The notes beneath the pieces are model-generated. The model did not search any database and was not told the DNA's origin. It saw only the letters and a program-made list of their open reading frames with translations. Made by a program: the position numbers and the translations under genes. Source: Marsupella aquatica (taxonomy: Eukaryota > Marchantiophyta). Taken from it: a DNA stretch of 64,000 nucleotides. The stretch lies in contig OZ316897.1 of the NCBI GenBank assembly GCA_973895155.1, positions 18,476,001-18,540,000 on the forward strand, read 5' to 3'. Below, piece by piece: positions 35,901 through 45,809 of this stretch (its first letter is position 1; every line of letters starts with the position of its first letter).

Positions 35901-38130
35901 TTAAATTTCTATCAGAATACAGCATTCCATGCAATATCTTTTCAATATCCTAGGTGTTCAATCTTAGCACACTAAGCTGCAAGAACACGATTGTCACTAT
36001 GGTCCACTGCACAGAGTACACATGTTTCAGAAAAATAATCATCTGAAATGAATTCCTACGTGGTGCCCTCGCTTAGAATCTTGCTAAAGACTTTCAGTTT
36101 CAAACCATACCATCAGTCCCATGGCTTGCAACTGGGCGTCAGCCTTAGGGTACAACCCCATATTTTTCCAAAGAAGTTTCTGCAGCTCTTTGCTCAAACT
36201 ATTGAGCTCGTTTGGAGCAGTATTGGACCTCCTTTCTTGAGATCCTTCATGTTTATCACAATCCTTGTGAGTGCCAGCAAATCTGCATGCAATACCATAA
36301 GAGCACCGCTCTCCTGTGTCCAAGGAGGGGCATCTTCCTGGTAGGTCATGGGGTTTCTGCAGTACAACCAAAGGGTCCAGAGTTAAAGATATACGAGCAG
36401 AGGACAACGTCTCTCCCGCAATAAGATCATGAGAAGATAGATATGGAGATTCATAATTCACTGCTTTTTAAACTCATTTACAGAGATCATGGGTAAAGGA
36501 GTTGAAGGTGAACAACTAGAGTACAACCGTGCACCTGTGCGATGTAGCCGTCTAAGTCGTGGTTAAATCGACAGTTCGCAGCATAAGGACATTGTTTCAC
36601 GTCGCCGGTCCTCGCAACAATAGCACATATGCCTTCCGTTGACTTTTTAGCCTGCCAAACGATGGAGAAGCTTATAGTCGATTATAACTCAATTCCCCTT
36701 CAACCGCAATTGACTTGAAACAGTGGACGAAAATCTGCCTTCTGTCCTCTTGTACACGTCCTGCTTCTTAATGTCTTCTAGCCATAGATGCTACACGAGT
36801 AAGACTGGTGGGCAAGATATGGAAAGCGGAACAACGCGACGCCAGAGAGGATTTCGATGAGCGACCATGCGAAAGACTTCAGCATATGGACTCGACATAT
36901 GCGTGGTGTCACCGTAGGACCACAATTGTTGAGGCTAATAAGGCCCAAAAATAATTTTGCTGGCTACTATTATAGTGCCTCCATGATTCAGCACTGCAGG
37001 TCACAAATTGCGACCTTGAGCGCATTGCCACTAGTACCTCTGGGACTTTCCTTTCTCCAGAGAGGTTCCAACGCTATTGCCGAGAGGACACGGGTTTATT
37101 GAATCTCCGCAACCCAAACTTACATTTCCAGGGTGGTTTACTCGTCGACAGATGGTACTCACAACGGCTATAATCTATGTACATCTGCCGCAACAAGGAG
37201 AAAATTCTGAGATGTATTTACTTTGGACGAATATTAAGAGAATGGTATGATGATTGATCTCCTCTTGAAAATTCCTTATCGTACATTGCGCGCTCCGGTG
37301 TTCAAAGCCAGGAGAAGCCAGGTCCACGAGTTCGTGTCGTCTCAGTCTGATGCCAAAAAAGAAACTAAAACTTATGTTTCCCAAACACAAATGAGAATAC
37401 ATGTGAAATGTCACAGGAGTTCGTCATTCCACCGTAACTGCCAAAACAAGCAGAGTGCATCATCAAAAGAGTAGTTCAAAGCAGTCGAATCACGTCAGTT
37501 TGAGCGTACCAGCAATCTCTCTCTCTTCATTTGCCGCTTTGACTTCTTCTCGGGAACCAAACGGGATTCCTTGTTTTCATCCCATACCCCGTTCGAAGGC
37601 ACTGACCCCGTAACACTGCCGTTTGGTACCATTATTCGAACTCCTGCTGTTGTCAAAAACTCGCTCTTCACAGGAGCACGGCCTTTAGCAACAAGCTCGG
37701 CAATCGAAAGATTGGCCTTGTCATTGTTTCCATTCGTCAAGCCCACGGCATTCTCGATTGCTGCTTGACTTCCTAAACCTTCTGAATCAATTGACTCCTC
37801 CCTAGTGAAACCGGCTTCGTCCACTGGGCTTCTTGCGTATTTCTGTTCTGGTACTGCAATTTCATCGGTAACACCAGCTTCCGCTGCACCATTTACTCTG
37901 TTTCCTACACCCTGTTCCACGTCCATATTTGCACCCACAGCTTCTTCCACTGCACCATTTTCTTTTTGTCCTGCACCATTTTCCACCTCCATACTTGTCC
38001 CGGCAACTTCTTTGATTACACCATTAATCTTTTCTCCTGCACTTTCTTCCACATCCATATTTGTCACTACAATTTTGAGGCGTACCGCGTCCGAAATACT
38101 TTCCGATCCAGCCATTTCTCCTGCTTCCAT
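32911..38130 (-). CDS. DUS3-type tRNA-dihydrouridine(47) synthase
   Basis: An FMN enzyme that reduces uridine 47 in the variable loop of tRNAs. I assembled nine exons by eye: 38130-37510, 36651-36535, 36356-36111, 35569-34877, 34773-34501, 34270-33986, 33739-33619, 33278-33109 and 33009-32911. All introns are GT..AG and all phases fit, giving 874 residues. Residues 1-207 are acidic and low-complexity and end in [11 protein letters not shown]. Two CCCH fingers follow (C228, C234, H238 with C216; C255, C264, C270, H276). The TIM-barrel starts at [15 protein letters not shown] (about 521). The catalytic Cys is in NMGCPIDLV (C611), and [17 protein letters not shown] is present. The C-terminus is [15 protein letters not shown]. 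The start is the ATG at 38128-38130, with an in-frame TAG 30 bp upstream. Length is somewhat above animal and yeast homologues owing to the N-terminus. The gene appears intact. Confidence 0.93.
33361..33579. repeat. Tandem duplication inside a DUS3 intron
   Basis: Two almost identical ~109-bp copies (about 33361-33469 and 33470-33579) lie within the intron between 33278 and 33619. Both start AAGGAGCCTTTGGAATCGCG and end CCTAAGCGAA. Only a few differences separate them, so the duplication is young. Confidence 0.85.
37867..38064 (-). repeat. 66-bp coding repeats in DUS3 exon 1
   Basis: Residues 23-88 of the DUS3 protein are three 22-residue repeats, each beginning with a (T/A)(N/S)M(D/E)VE motif followed by an NG-containing acidic stretch. 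At the DNA level they are 66-bp units, clearly diverged from one another. Confidence 0.75.
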
Positions 38131-38737
38131 CCGCGTCTTGCTCACCAGGACCACAATCTATGCAGGGTATTTGTCCACCACGTCCCACTGAATAAAATCC
38201 TGAACGGTAAATGACGATTTCTGATCTATTCTCGGGGATCGACCCTCCTCCACCACGTTCCTCGGGGATTGCTTTCTCCGCAATTGCATCCACAGCTAGC
38301 TTTCGACCAGCATGAACTACTGCAACGACAGCAAAACAGAAGAGAGCAATTCCACGAAGTCTTTCCTGATTTCACCCTTAAACCGCTAGAATCATGCGGT
38401 CATTCGTTCTCCGCCACTGCTCTCAGTAGGAGCCGATCCACCACGAATTCCGGTTCCAGTTCGTCGAAGAGACTCCACATTCCGCTCCAAAACCACCCCA
38501 AAACCATGCACAACTCCGCCAACTATCGTCAACCCCAATTCTGCTCCGCCTCGAGTGCGGCACAACCACTTCGTTTCTCAAAATACAATCACACTCCAAA
38601 GTTGTGCGGCGGTCTCCACCGCGCTTCGCATTCTGTAGCTCTCTGTCTCTCCTGTTTCCCGCTCTGGTGGTTCCTGGCTCGTACACAACCGATTTTTCCT
38701 TCAACATTCCTCCTCCATTTTACTACCGTCTGAGCCT
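38131..38737. other. DUS3 upstream/leader region
   Basis: Minus-strand frames (for example 38024-38293) and a plus-strand frame (38269-38733) overlap; none has a recognisable domain. On the minus strand a 26-codon frame starting MWSLFDELEPEFVVDRLLL could be an upstream ORF in the DUS3 leader. Promoter elements cannot be named. Confidence 0.35.
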
Positions 38738-38884
38738 CGTCGGAATTTCTCCTTCAACGTTTGCAGCTCTGATTCTTTGCGAGCTGCGTCGGAATTTCTC
38801 CTTCAACGTTTGCAGCTCTGATTCTTTGCGAGCTGCGTCGGAATTTCTCCTTCAGCGTTTGCAGCTGTGATTCTCTGCGAGCTG
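38738..38884. repeat. Three tandem 49-bp repeats
   Basis: Units begin at 38738, 38787 and 38836 with CGTCGGAATTTCTCCTTCA and end in GCGAGCTG. Copies 1 and 2 are almost identical; copy 3 has a few substitutions. They lie about 600-750 bp upstream of the DUS3 start codon. Confidence 0.85.
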
Positions 38885-38934
38885 CGTCTTCTAATGTGGG
38901 CAGTGGAGCATTTGGATGGGAATTCGGAGGCAGG

Positions 38935-39093
38935 AGAGAAGATTCACGGGAGGGCTACTGCAGGGGGCGGGGGCGGGGGCGGGGGAGAAGAGAGAAGAGA
39001 GGAGGAGGGCTACTGCAGGGGGCGGGGGCGGGGGAGGAGGCGGGAGAGAAGAGAGAAGAGAGGAGGGCGGGGGCGGGGGCGGGAGAGAAGAGA
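38935..39093. repeat. G-rich minisatellite (GGGGGC and GAGAAGA tracts)
   Basis: Three units each combine a run of GGGGGC repeats with an AGAGAAGAGAG tract; two of them start with CTACTGCAG. The many G runs of four to six satisfy the usual G-quadruplex pattern. All six frames stay open through most of it, which produces false open frames in this place. Confidence 0.85.
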
Positions 39094-39390
39094 ATCGGGG
39101 CAAGAAAGGGCTCCGAAGAGTCGATGGAAACGGCCGTTCTGAGCCGTCCAGTTTAGCGTCCTTTTAGCGGCCCAGATGTTTCGCCATATTGTTGCACTGC
39201 TATAGGTCATATAGCGGGTGTTTGGCAAGAACGCTTGTTTGACACACTCGTTTGGGAAGCATAAGCTGTGGAATCCCTGTAATTAGAGAACCTTTTGACA
39301 TATCTTTTGACATGTGATGTGTCACATGATATAGGGGGTGTGTGTGGCTCTTCAATGGCCCAGACATTCACTCTCCTTCATAGGGCGGAG

Positions 39391-40029
39391 GTTGGTGGTT
39401 TTAGGGTCTCCCGTCAGGTTCCGCTCCCCGGTTACATTTCGTGACCCTCCTATGTGGTTTACTCCAGAGTTCTACCAGGCCTTTTTGTTCTTCACTCAGT
39501 AGGGTGTTAACCTTCACAGTTCCTTTGTAGGTTACTTTTTGGCCTTGTGTCTTCTTTGGCTTGTGGTTGGGGACCCCTTGGCTTGGTTTTCTTGGGGCCC
39601 TTTCCCCTTTCTTTCCTCCCCTTTGTTGGGTTGTATTGCCTTTGGGATCTTGTCTCCCGGTTTGGCCTTTTCTGCCTTTGTGCAGTGTGATAATAAAATA
39701 AAAACTAAAAGATGGACCATTTGGTAGTTGAGATGACTTAGTATATATCAGAGTGCCCAAGGGCAAAAAATGCGGGAGACAAGATCCCAAATGCAAAGCA
39801 ACCCAATGAAGGGAGGCAAAAGAGGGGAAAGGGCCCCAAGAAAAACATGCCAAGGGGACCCCAACCAAAAGCCAACCAAGGAACAAGGACCAAAAAAGGA
39901 ACCTACAAAGGAGCCGTGAAGGCTAACAACCAATTGAGGGGAGAACTGAAAAGCCTGATAGAGCTACGGAGTAAACTGCATAAGAGGGTCATGAAATTGA
40001 ACCTACTGGGAGTCCCTAAAGCCAACTGC
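39391..40029. repeat. Large inverted repeat with related coding-like arms
   Basis: Left arm 39391-39690 and right arm about 39747-40029 are inverted copies, visibly similar over nearly their whole length. Shared blocks include TTGGGGCCCTTTCCCCT, GGGATCTTGTCTCCCG and CCTTTGTAGGTT. Read from right to left in the left arm and left to right in the right arm, both give a basic peptide with a TYKG.VK.N.L...E sequence and an SK.H(R/K)RV.K tail. They therefore descend from one coding-like element, perhaps a gag-type or cellular ORF in a transposon. The spacer is about 55 bp. No terminal duplication was established. Confidence 0.75.
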
Positions 40030-40252
40030 CACATACATCCACTGCCCAATTCACTCATGTATGTATACCAGAGTTATGCTTGAATCCTGGTGTGTGCCAA
40101 CAATCATTATTCTAGCTAATAAAAGTACTCCCAGGAACTGCTGTCTTATAAAGTGAAGACTCTAGAGAGGAACTCTTGTCTCCTCTAGACACCCACTCTA
40201 GACACACACTCTAAGTGAGGACATAACTAAAAGTGAAGGTGCTGACAATAGC

Positions 40253-40414
40253 GAGAGTTGGGGCTATGAACAAAAATAGCATAACATCCTTTTCTTTTTT
40301 AGTTCTCCTCATCTCTATTTACATTCAAGGAACAACAAGCAGAGTCTGGCTATGAACAAAAAATAGTATAAAATACTTTTCTTTCTTAGTTCTCCTCATC
40401 TCTATTTACATTGG
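40253..40414. repeat. Tandem duplication of a dispersed repeat
   Basis: Two copies (about 40253-40328 and 40340-40414) share GGCTATGAACAAAAA, a TTTTCTTT tract and AGTTCTCCTCATCTCTATTT, followed by a short third fragment near 40468. The same sequence appears in reverse orientation near 48033-48067, so it is a dispersed family. Confidence 0.7.
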
Positions 40415-40468
40415 AACGGGTAATAAGCTAGTTAGCACCAATGAAACCTGAATTGGAGATATTGGGGT

Positions 40469-41154
40469 TCTCATCTCTATTTTACACTAAGGGACAGAAA
40501 TGAAACAGTGCATGAAACCCGCTTCGTATATATATTGGGGGTGCGTCACCACATCCGGACTACAGAGCCTCTCCTTTGTAGCTCGATCGACATTCTCGAC
40601 AATGCCCAACGAGCTCTGCACAAAGCTTCCATCGCGGCGCTGTCTTGCGTTTCCAGCAGCTTAGCATTGCGGCGACAGTCGAGAGGGAGTTCAACTATTC
40701 CATAACTCAATTGAAGGTGAGCTTCTCGTTGTTTTTCTGAGAGCGTCAGCGAATGGCATGGATGATCCGCATTTTGGGGCTTGATTTCTACTTTCAGAAA
40801 GGATGTGCTCGGGTAGCAATGTCGGCAATTTTATTCTGTGATTTCTACTCTGGATCGGCAGAATTGGACGTCAGCTTCACCTGTGTTTGAGAAGAACGAA
40901 TCATCGTTTCTCATTTAGGAGAAATGGAATTAATTGAGGCTCTTCAACCTGTGGTTTGGAGAATTGGAAATCCAGAGAGTTGAATTGTGGACATGAGGGA
41001 TTAAGTGCATGATCAGTCCTGGCGCACCAGCGCCTGATCTAGCGTACAGCTTGAGCGCTCGATGCCTGTTAAGCGATTACTGATATGTGCCTCTTGCTTT
41101 TTCGACAATCGTTTAGCTTTAGGTGCTGGAAGAGGCGAACCATAGCAAATTGCC
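40469..41154. other. Upstream region of the LYR gene
   Basis: No long frame. A 20-codon open stretch ending at CAATTGAAG|GTGAGC (about 40716) looks like a 5' exon donor, so the LYR transcript may have one or more leader exons here. Confidence 0.3.
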
Positions 41155-42349
41155 ATGCAGAACGCTATTCCAGCTCACATCGCGGACAGCGCTCGTAATG
41201 TGAGTACGCCGTTCAACCTTGCTTCGAGTCGGTTGACTTTATAATCTGTGATTCCATAGTGTTCTACAAGATATCGGATAAAAATTCATGTTTTGGTGAT
41301 TCGGAAGGATCATCTGTGAGATATATTCTGGCGTTTGCTGTGGTGTTGCCGGACGCCAATCCCGGACCATTTGTTTTTCGATTAGGTCATCATTGTGCTC
41401 TTTGGTGGGACCTTGTCACCTAATGTGGAGTACAGTAGGTTGGCTCTCATCGCCAAAGTAAGAACGGGGTTCGAGGATTCCTTTCGTTTATATTGAAAAG
41501 ACCAATCGCATGATAAGTAATATTTCGCAAGAATCGTCGTTTAACATCACGAGGGTGTTGATAGAGTTCCGCAGTGATATAACAATGACACTTGCTGACG
41601 GATGCCCACATCTGATGCCACTAGTCATTACGGTAGAAAGGATTCAACGTAAAGATTTGGCAGTAAGATTTTGCTGTATGGGGTACAGTTATTTCGAGAA
41701 TGTATGCGGCGAGCCGATTATGTAGGTGTCAAGGTATGTGTTCTTCAGATCATTATAGTTGTGGAAACGTCTCTATTTTCGTGCAGCTGAAGGTACCACT
41801 GTTGTTTGAAATGGCATTCGATTCCTTTTTGTTTGTCTTTGAGGACGATTCAGAAGCTCCATTTTCTGTCGGACAGCATCCTCTGTATCCTCATAAGACC
41901 CTTGTTCTATACAGCACGGAAACAGGGAAACCCTGAGAGCTCTTGTGCGCCTTCAATTCAGGCAGAACATGCATGAAATTGATCCGATCAAGATTCAGGA
42001 GCAAAAGGATGCGTAAGTGGGCGGTGCTTGGACCAGATATTCTATCACTTGTTGGTTGCTTGATTTGTTTCTCTAAAAGGGGAATGGCGACCTGCTACCT
42101 GAACCTTGTGTACAGTTTGCTGAAGTAGGCTATGAGTCACACATTTCCGTTCAGATTCATTAGCTCGGGTGCTCAAGCTGTAAGATTTGAAGCGCCATTT
42201 ATGAATTCTGGAAAGATCGCTAGCATCATGATCTGTACTTTTTGGAAAATGACGTGTGCAGAGCTGTAAGGGGCCTTTTCAATCATATGTTCCATGAAGC
42301 AGAAAAAATGTCAGACCCTTTAAACAGATGGACAGGCATAGTGGACTGA
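41155..42349 (+). CDS. LYR-motif (Complex1_LYR) small protein, five exons
   Basis: Reconstructed from exons 41155-41199, 41386-41457, 41689-41721, 41915-42012 and 42262-42349, all with GT..AG borders and matching phases, giving 111 residues. The signature is L-F-R-E-C-M-R at the start of exon 3 (LYR with Phe for Tyr). A second helix RETLRALVRLQFRQNMHEID, then P, contains the conserved Arg/Phe positions; the third is AAVRGLFNHMFHEAEKMSD. Proteins of this superfamily are mitochondrial adaptors that bind acyl carrier protein and help build respiratory complexes and Fe-S clusters; which subfamily this is I cannot say. The first two exons (MQNAIPAHIADSARN and a segment ending SRLALIAK) are less certain than the last three. 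Confidence 0.65.
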
Positions 42350-43372
42350 GAACTCAACGGTCCGGTGGGGTAGAAACCACATTAGTATGGCTTCCATACA
42401 CATAGCCTTTAAGACTCCGGTCAATTGGAACAAAGACACCAGTTAGGGCCCGTATCTGTAAGTTCCTCACTGAGATTCACAACTTACATACGATGTCATC
42501 TTTCCTACGTGCATTGAGCAAAGCCAGCAAGTAGGTAACGGACGTCAAAATAGTAAGGGTTTTTATGTTCCTTTTCTCGGTTTGGTTCAAATGGAAACAG
42601 ACTCTTTCAAGGATATATGGCAGACCAATGTTGTACAATCTGTATAATCTGATGTCTTTTGTTGATTGAGGATTACCCAAGATTGTACTTGTGTCGTGTT
42701 AGTTCTCTGAGCTCAATGCATTTCCTGTTAATGTTCTGAACCTCAACGAGTACCACAGTTAGTTGTCGTGACTTTTTGAGAGTTTGCTGAAATGAAGTTT
42801 TGCTGAAAGGAAGTTGACGATTGCACTTGAAGTTCGCAAATCTGAATCATGGTTAGGATGGCCTTGGTTTGGTCACAGAACCGAAACGCTGGATTACTTT
42901 CCAATTGAGGGAAACATGATGATGTTTTGAACCGTTGTGATGACGAACAATTGGAAGGTTGCACCATCTCACCTCACGGCGTGCGCTGACCCCGATGGCT
43001 GACATTGTAACAGCCATTTAATGTGTTGTGAACGAGTGACGACAGTGAAACCTAAGATCATGGGTAGTGTGGTAGTAGGGTAGAAGCTTGATTCATAGAT
43101 TGAAAGAAACAAGTCTACCGTCAGACCGTGGACTCCAACTGGAAATGGGATATGGGGAAAGTTTACCACCAAATGTTACAATGCAACCTGAATCATCAGG
43201 ACAAAAATCATGATCATTCCATGAAACTATATCGTCCAGGTTTAGGAGAATGAAGTGCAAGGACTTCAATTTACTTCAATGACGTTACCATGATCTATTC
43301 CAAGTTGTTCGATCAGACTCCATCAGGACTAGCAAGGAGAAAACTTCCTTGCTTCTCCACTCTATTGGGTCT
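42350..43372. other. No gene recognised
   Basis: Contains the 3' flank of the LYR gene and short frames on the minus strand; nothing recognisable. Confidence 0.4.
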
Positions 43373-43713
43373 CCTGCCTACGCGATTCTGTCTCCCAGTT
43401 TGGCATAGTTTGCCAGATTCTGTCTCCCAGTTTGGCATATTTTGTTCTTTGGCAGTGTGAATACTATACTAGTACAGTGGTGATAACACCTGCAAGAAAT
43501 GACTCGAGGGATGCCTAGAGAATTCCCTTGTAGAAACACCCGTGGCTGAACCGAGCGACCAGACTGGAGCAGCCAGAAGAGCTAGGAATGCATGGACTCC
43601 CGGTGTGGTACATTTTGTTTTTGTGATATATACTAGTACAGTGGTGATCACACATGCATACCCTAGGGAAGCCTAGAGAAGTCCCTCTTCGTAGAAACAC
43701 CCTGTGGCTGAAG
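43373..43713. repeat. Tandem repeats with transposon-like motif
   Basis: GATTCTGTCTCCCAGTTTGG occurs twice in a ~32-bp tandem (43385-43445). Two ~95-bp units follow, about 43457-43555 and 43621-43713. They share ACTAGTACAGTGGTGAT, a GCCTAGAGAA block and GTAGAAACACCC. The CTGTCTCCC(A/G)GTTTGGC...CAGTGTGA sequence also occurs at the inner end of the inverted repeat near 39650-39690, so both belong to one dispersed family. Confidence 0.65.
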
Positions 43714-43795
43714 AAAGTCTAAACTGGAGGAACTAGAGGAGCTAAGGAACCCGTACGGGATGACGCGGCAGGTACACCGATAGACGACTCAAAGG

Positions 43796-43925
43796 GACCA
43801 GACGAGACTGACTGGAGAAGCTAGGAATGCGTGAGAAGACCCATGGACCAGCCTAGATTTTCTGGAGTAGCTAGGAATGCATGAGAAGACCCATGGCCAG
43901 ACGAGACTGTTGGAGCTAGGAATGG
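43796..43925. repeat. Short degenerate tandem array
   Basis: Three to four units built on GAG(A/T)AGCTAGGAATGC and TGAGAAGACCCATGG, about 45-60 bp each. The same GCTAGGAATG phrase is also in the larger units to the left. Confidence 0.6.
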
Positions 43926-45026
43926 ATAAGCCCTGTGGCCCGCCCAACACCAGCATGATGGACAGCAGTAATCGCAGGCAGTACTTTTGGACTAGTTCAT
44001 AGGTATGAGGCAGATGCAAGCTGGGGAAACTCAAAAGCAGACAGGAATTACCAATAGCTAGCATGGGACCACACGAGTTGTATAGTTGCTTAAAGAGAAT
44101 GTGCTAGCAAAGAAGTTGACGAAGGAATTGTAAAGAAAGAAGAAGCATAATGAGCAGAGAAAAGGTGTCCCCTGGAGAATCCATACATGAAAGGTTGCGA
44201 GGTGAGGGCTAGCATCAGTGAGAGAACGAGCCGTGGTCGTGGGCATCGGCGGAGTATGGTGGAATGTGAGGAAAGATGTACACATTCGGCACCTAACTAC
44301 AGAGATCCTCAAAGAAAGCACGGTGGCAGGGGGGGAGCCCGTCGGGGAGTGTGGCAGCCCTCGGTCAAATCGTGCAACATTAGGCGACTGGGTGAGGGTT
44401 TTGCTAAGAAAAATGTCTTCACGGGGAGAGCGGGGCGTACCAACCAGGAAAGTCATGCGGCCTCGTCGTCTGTTTCACAGTTTCCTTGCACTGAGTAATA
44501 ACACTACCTTGCTGACCAGATTGTCAAGAGGATTGCAGATTGCAGCAGTTTGAACGTGGATGACCATATCCTTTATTTAGGTTGGTGCTTTGAAAACTTC
44601 TGATATAATCGGTCATGACACGCTTTCGCTTTATTTTAGGTTCAGCCTAAATTCGATGTTCAGTTCCGGAGACGTGGCCTGAGATGTCTTTTCGAGTAGG
44701 TTTTTGGAAATGAGCAAATCGGCCTAGACACAACCACTTTTGCTATCGGCAGGAAAGTAGGATACTTTCAGCAACGGTACATAGATCCGTCTCGCACGAA
44801 GAGGTTGATTTACAGAGTAGTGGTAGTCGCGAGCTTGAGGATTGAGAAGAGAGAGAGAATGATATCAAATCAAAATTTGAGTTCTATTGAGTGGAGAAGT
44901 TTGGTCGAGCCAATTCTTCCAGCGTACAGCAAAACTTGGCAAAGAATTTAGACCGTCACATTTACAGTGCTAGAAACTCTGTAGAGTCTCAAATATTGTC
45001 AGGAGTCCTTGAATTCTACAGATAAA
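43926..45026. other. No gene recognised
   Basis: Overlapping open frames on both strands (44058-44456 minus; 44187-44553 plus) without domains. The last part is upstream of the FTQDSI-domain gene. Confidence 0.4.
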
Positions 45027-45809
45027 ATGATGATGGTCAATCCAGCTGATTTGAGGTTCACTCAGGATTCAATTGCATGTCATTTCAAGGCGCCCTATGA
45101 ACATTTCAGAATTAGGGAGGCTCTAAAAATGATCAAGACGGGACAGATGCGCCCCAATGACTTCCCTAGGCTACAGGTCATTTTTCACGAAGGTTGCTTG
45201 TGGTCAATGGATAATAGAAGACTCTGGGTTTTCCGAAAGGCTAAATGCTCAGAGATCGCTGTGACAATGCTGACCACAATGCACCAGCGACTAGAGGAAC
45301 TCATTAGTCTCCGGCCAAGATTTATGAAACTTTCCAAAGCCAACTTTTTCCCAAGGGTTCGAGGAAGTCAAAGTGTGCCGCCTACGCTGACAGTGGCCGT
45401 TCACCCAAGAGTGGGAGTTGCAGAAGTTATGAGCAGACATGGTTTCCCGGAACGGGCTCGAGCCAGCCAGAAGTTGTTGCCAACGCCGACAGTGGCTTCT
45501 CCCAGCCGAGCTCCAAGCTCTTACCACCAGTTGGAAGGCGCCATGAGCGAATTTACACGACTATCTTCTCGTCCTGGACTCCTCTTACTTTTGCCTAGAC
45601 AAACCGAGAGCTCAAACCCTTTCATGCACTTCCGTCGTTGCTTTGGTACACAAGGATGGTGGAGTCATCTCAAACAGAAGACTTCTGCGCGTACACGTAC
45701 GCCTCTTCTTCCTATATCGACACATGATGACGGACGACCGACCGAGTCATGGTTTGGATGGGCTAGAAATCTGATCTCAGGGTTCTTCGGGATTCCATCA
45801 TCCGCATGA
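45027..45809 (+). CDS. FTQDSI/DNRRL-domain protein, function unknown
   Basis: An open frame of 260 residues from ATG 45027, the first Met of the frame. The first ~85 residues carry a distinct domain: LRFTQDSIACHFK, about 35 residues with a basic helix (EALKMIKTGQMRPNDFPRLQ), a strand (VIFHEG), then LWSMDNRRLWVFRKA. I know this FTQDSI...DNRRL pattern from small, patchily distributed proteins of protists, fungi and plants, and from the ends of large bacterial secreted proteins, where it resembles a ParB-like fold; that comparison is from memory. The remaining 170 residues are low-similarity Pro/Ser/Arg-rich, with two worn repeats around SQ(S/K)(V/L)(P/L)PT.TVA. No signal peptide or membrane segment is seen. 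It could be a real gene or a decayed one with a chance tail. Confidence 0.6.
   Translation: MMMVNPADLRFTQDSIACHFKAPYEHFRIREALKMIKTGQMRPNDFPRLQVIFHEGCLWSMDNRRLWVFRKAKCSEIAVTMLTTMHQRLEELISLRPRFMKLSKANFFPRVRGSQSVPPTLTVAVHPRVGVAEVMSRHGFPERARASQKLLPTPTVASPSRAPSSYHQLEGAMSEFTRLSSRPGLLLLLPRQTESSNPFMHFRRCFGTQGWWSHLKQKTSARTRTPLLPISTHDDGRPTESWFGWARNLISGFFGIPSSA

Noticed and set aside
38867-39228. Several overlapping open frames rich in Gly/Arg/Glu or Pro/Ser/Leu
   Set aside because: All arise from the G-rich minisatellite, which lacks stop codons in nearly every frame on both strands.
39401-39886. 161-codon minus-strand frame
   Set aside because: It runs from one arm of the inverted repeat through the spacer into the other, so its two halves are sense and antisense copies of the same element; not a gene as it stands.
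41700-41936. 78-codon frame ending VLYSTETGKP
   Set aside because: It overlaps the LYR exons in a different frame; the LYR reading is supported by splice sites and family pattern.
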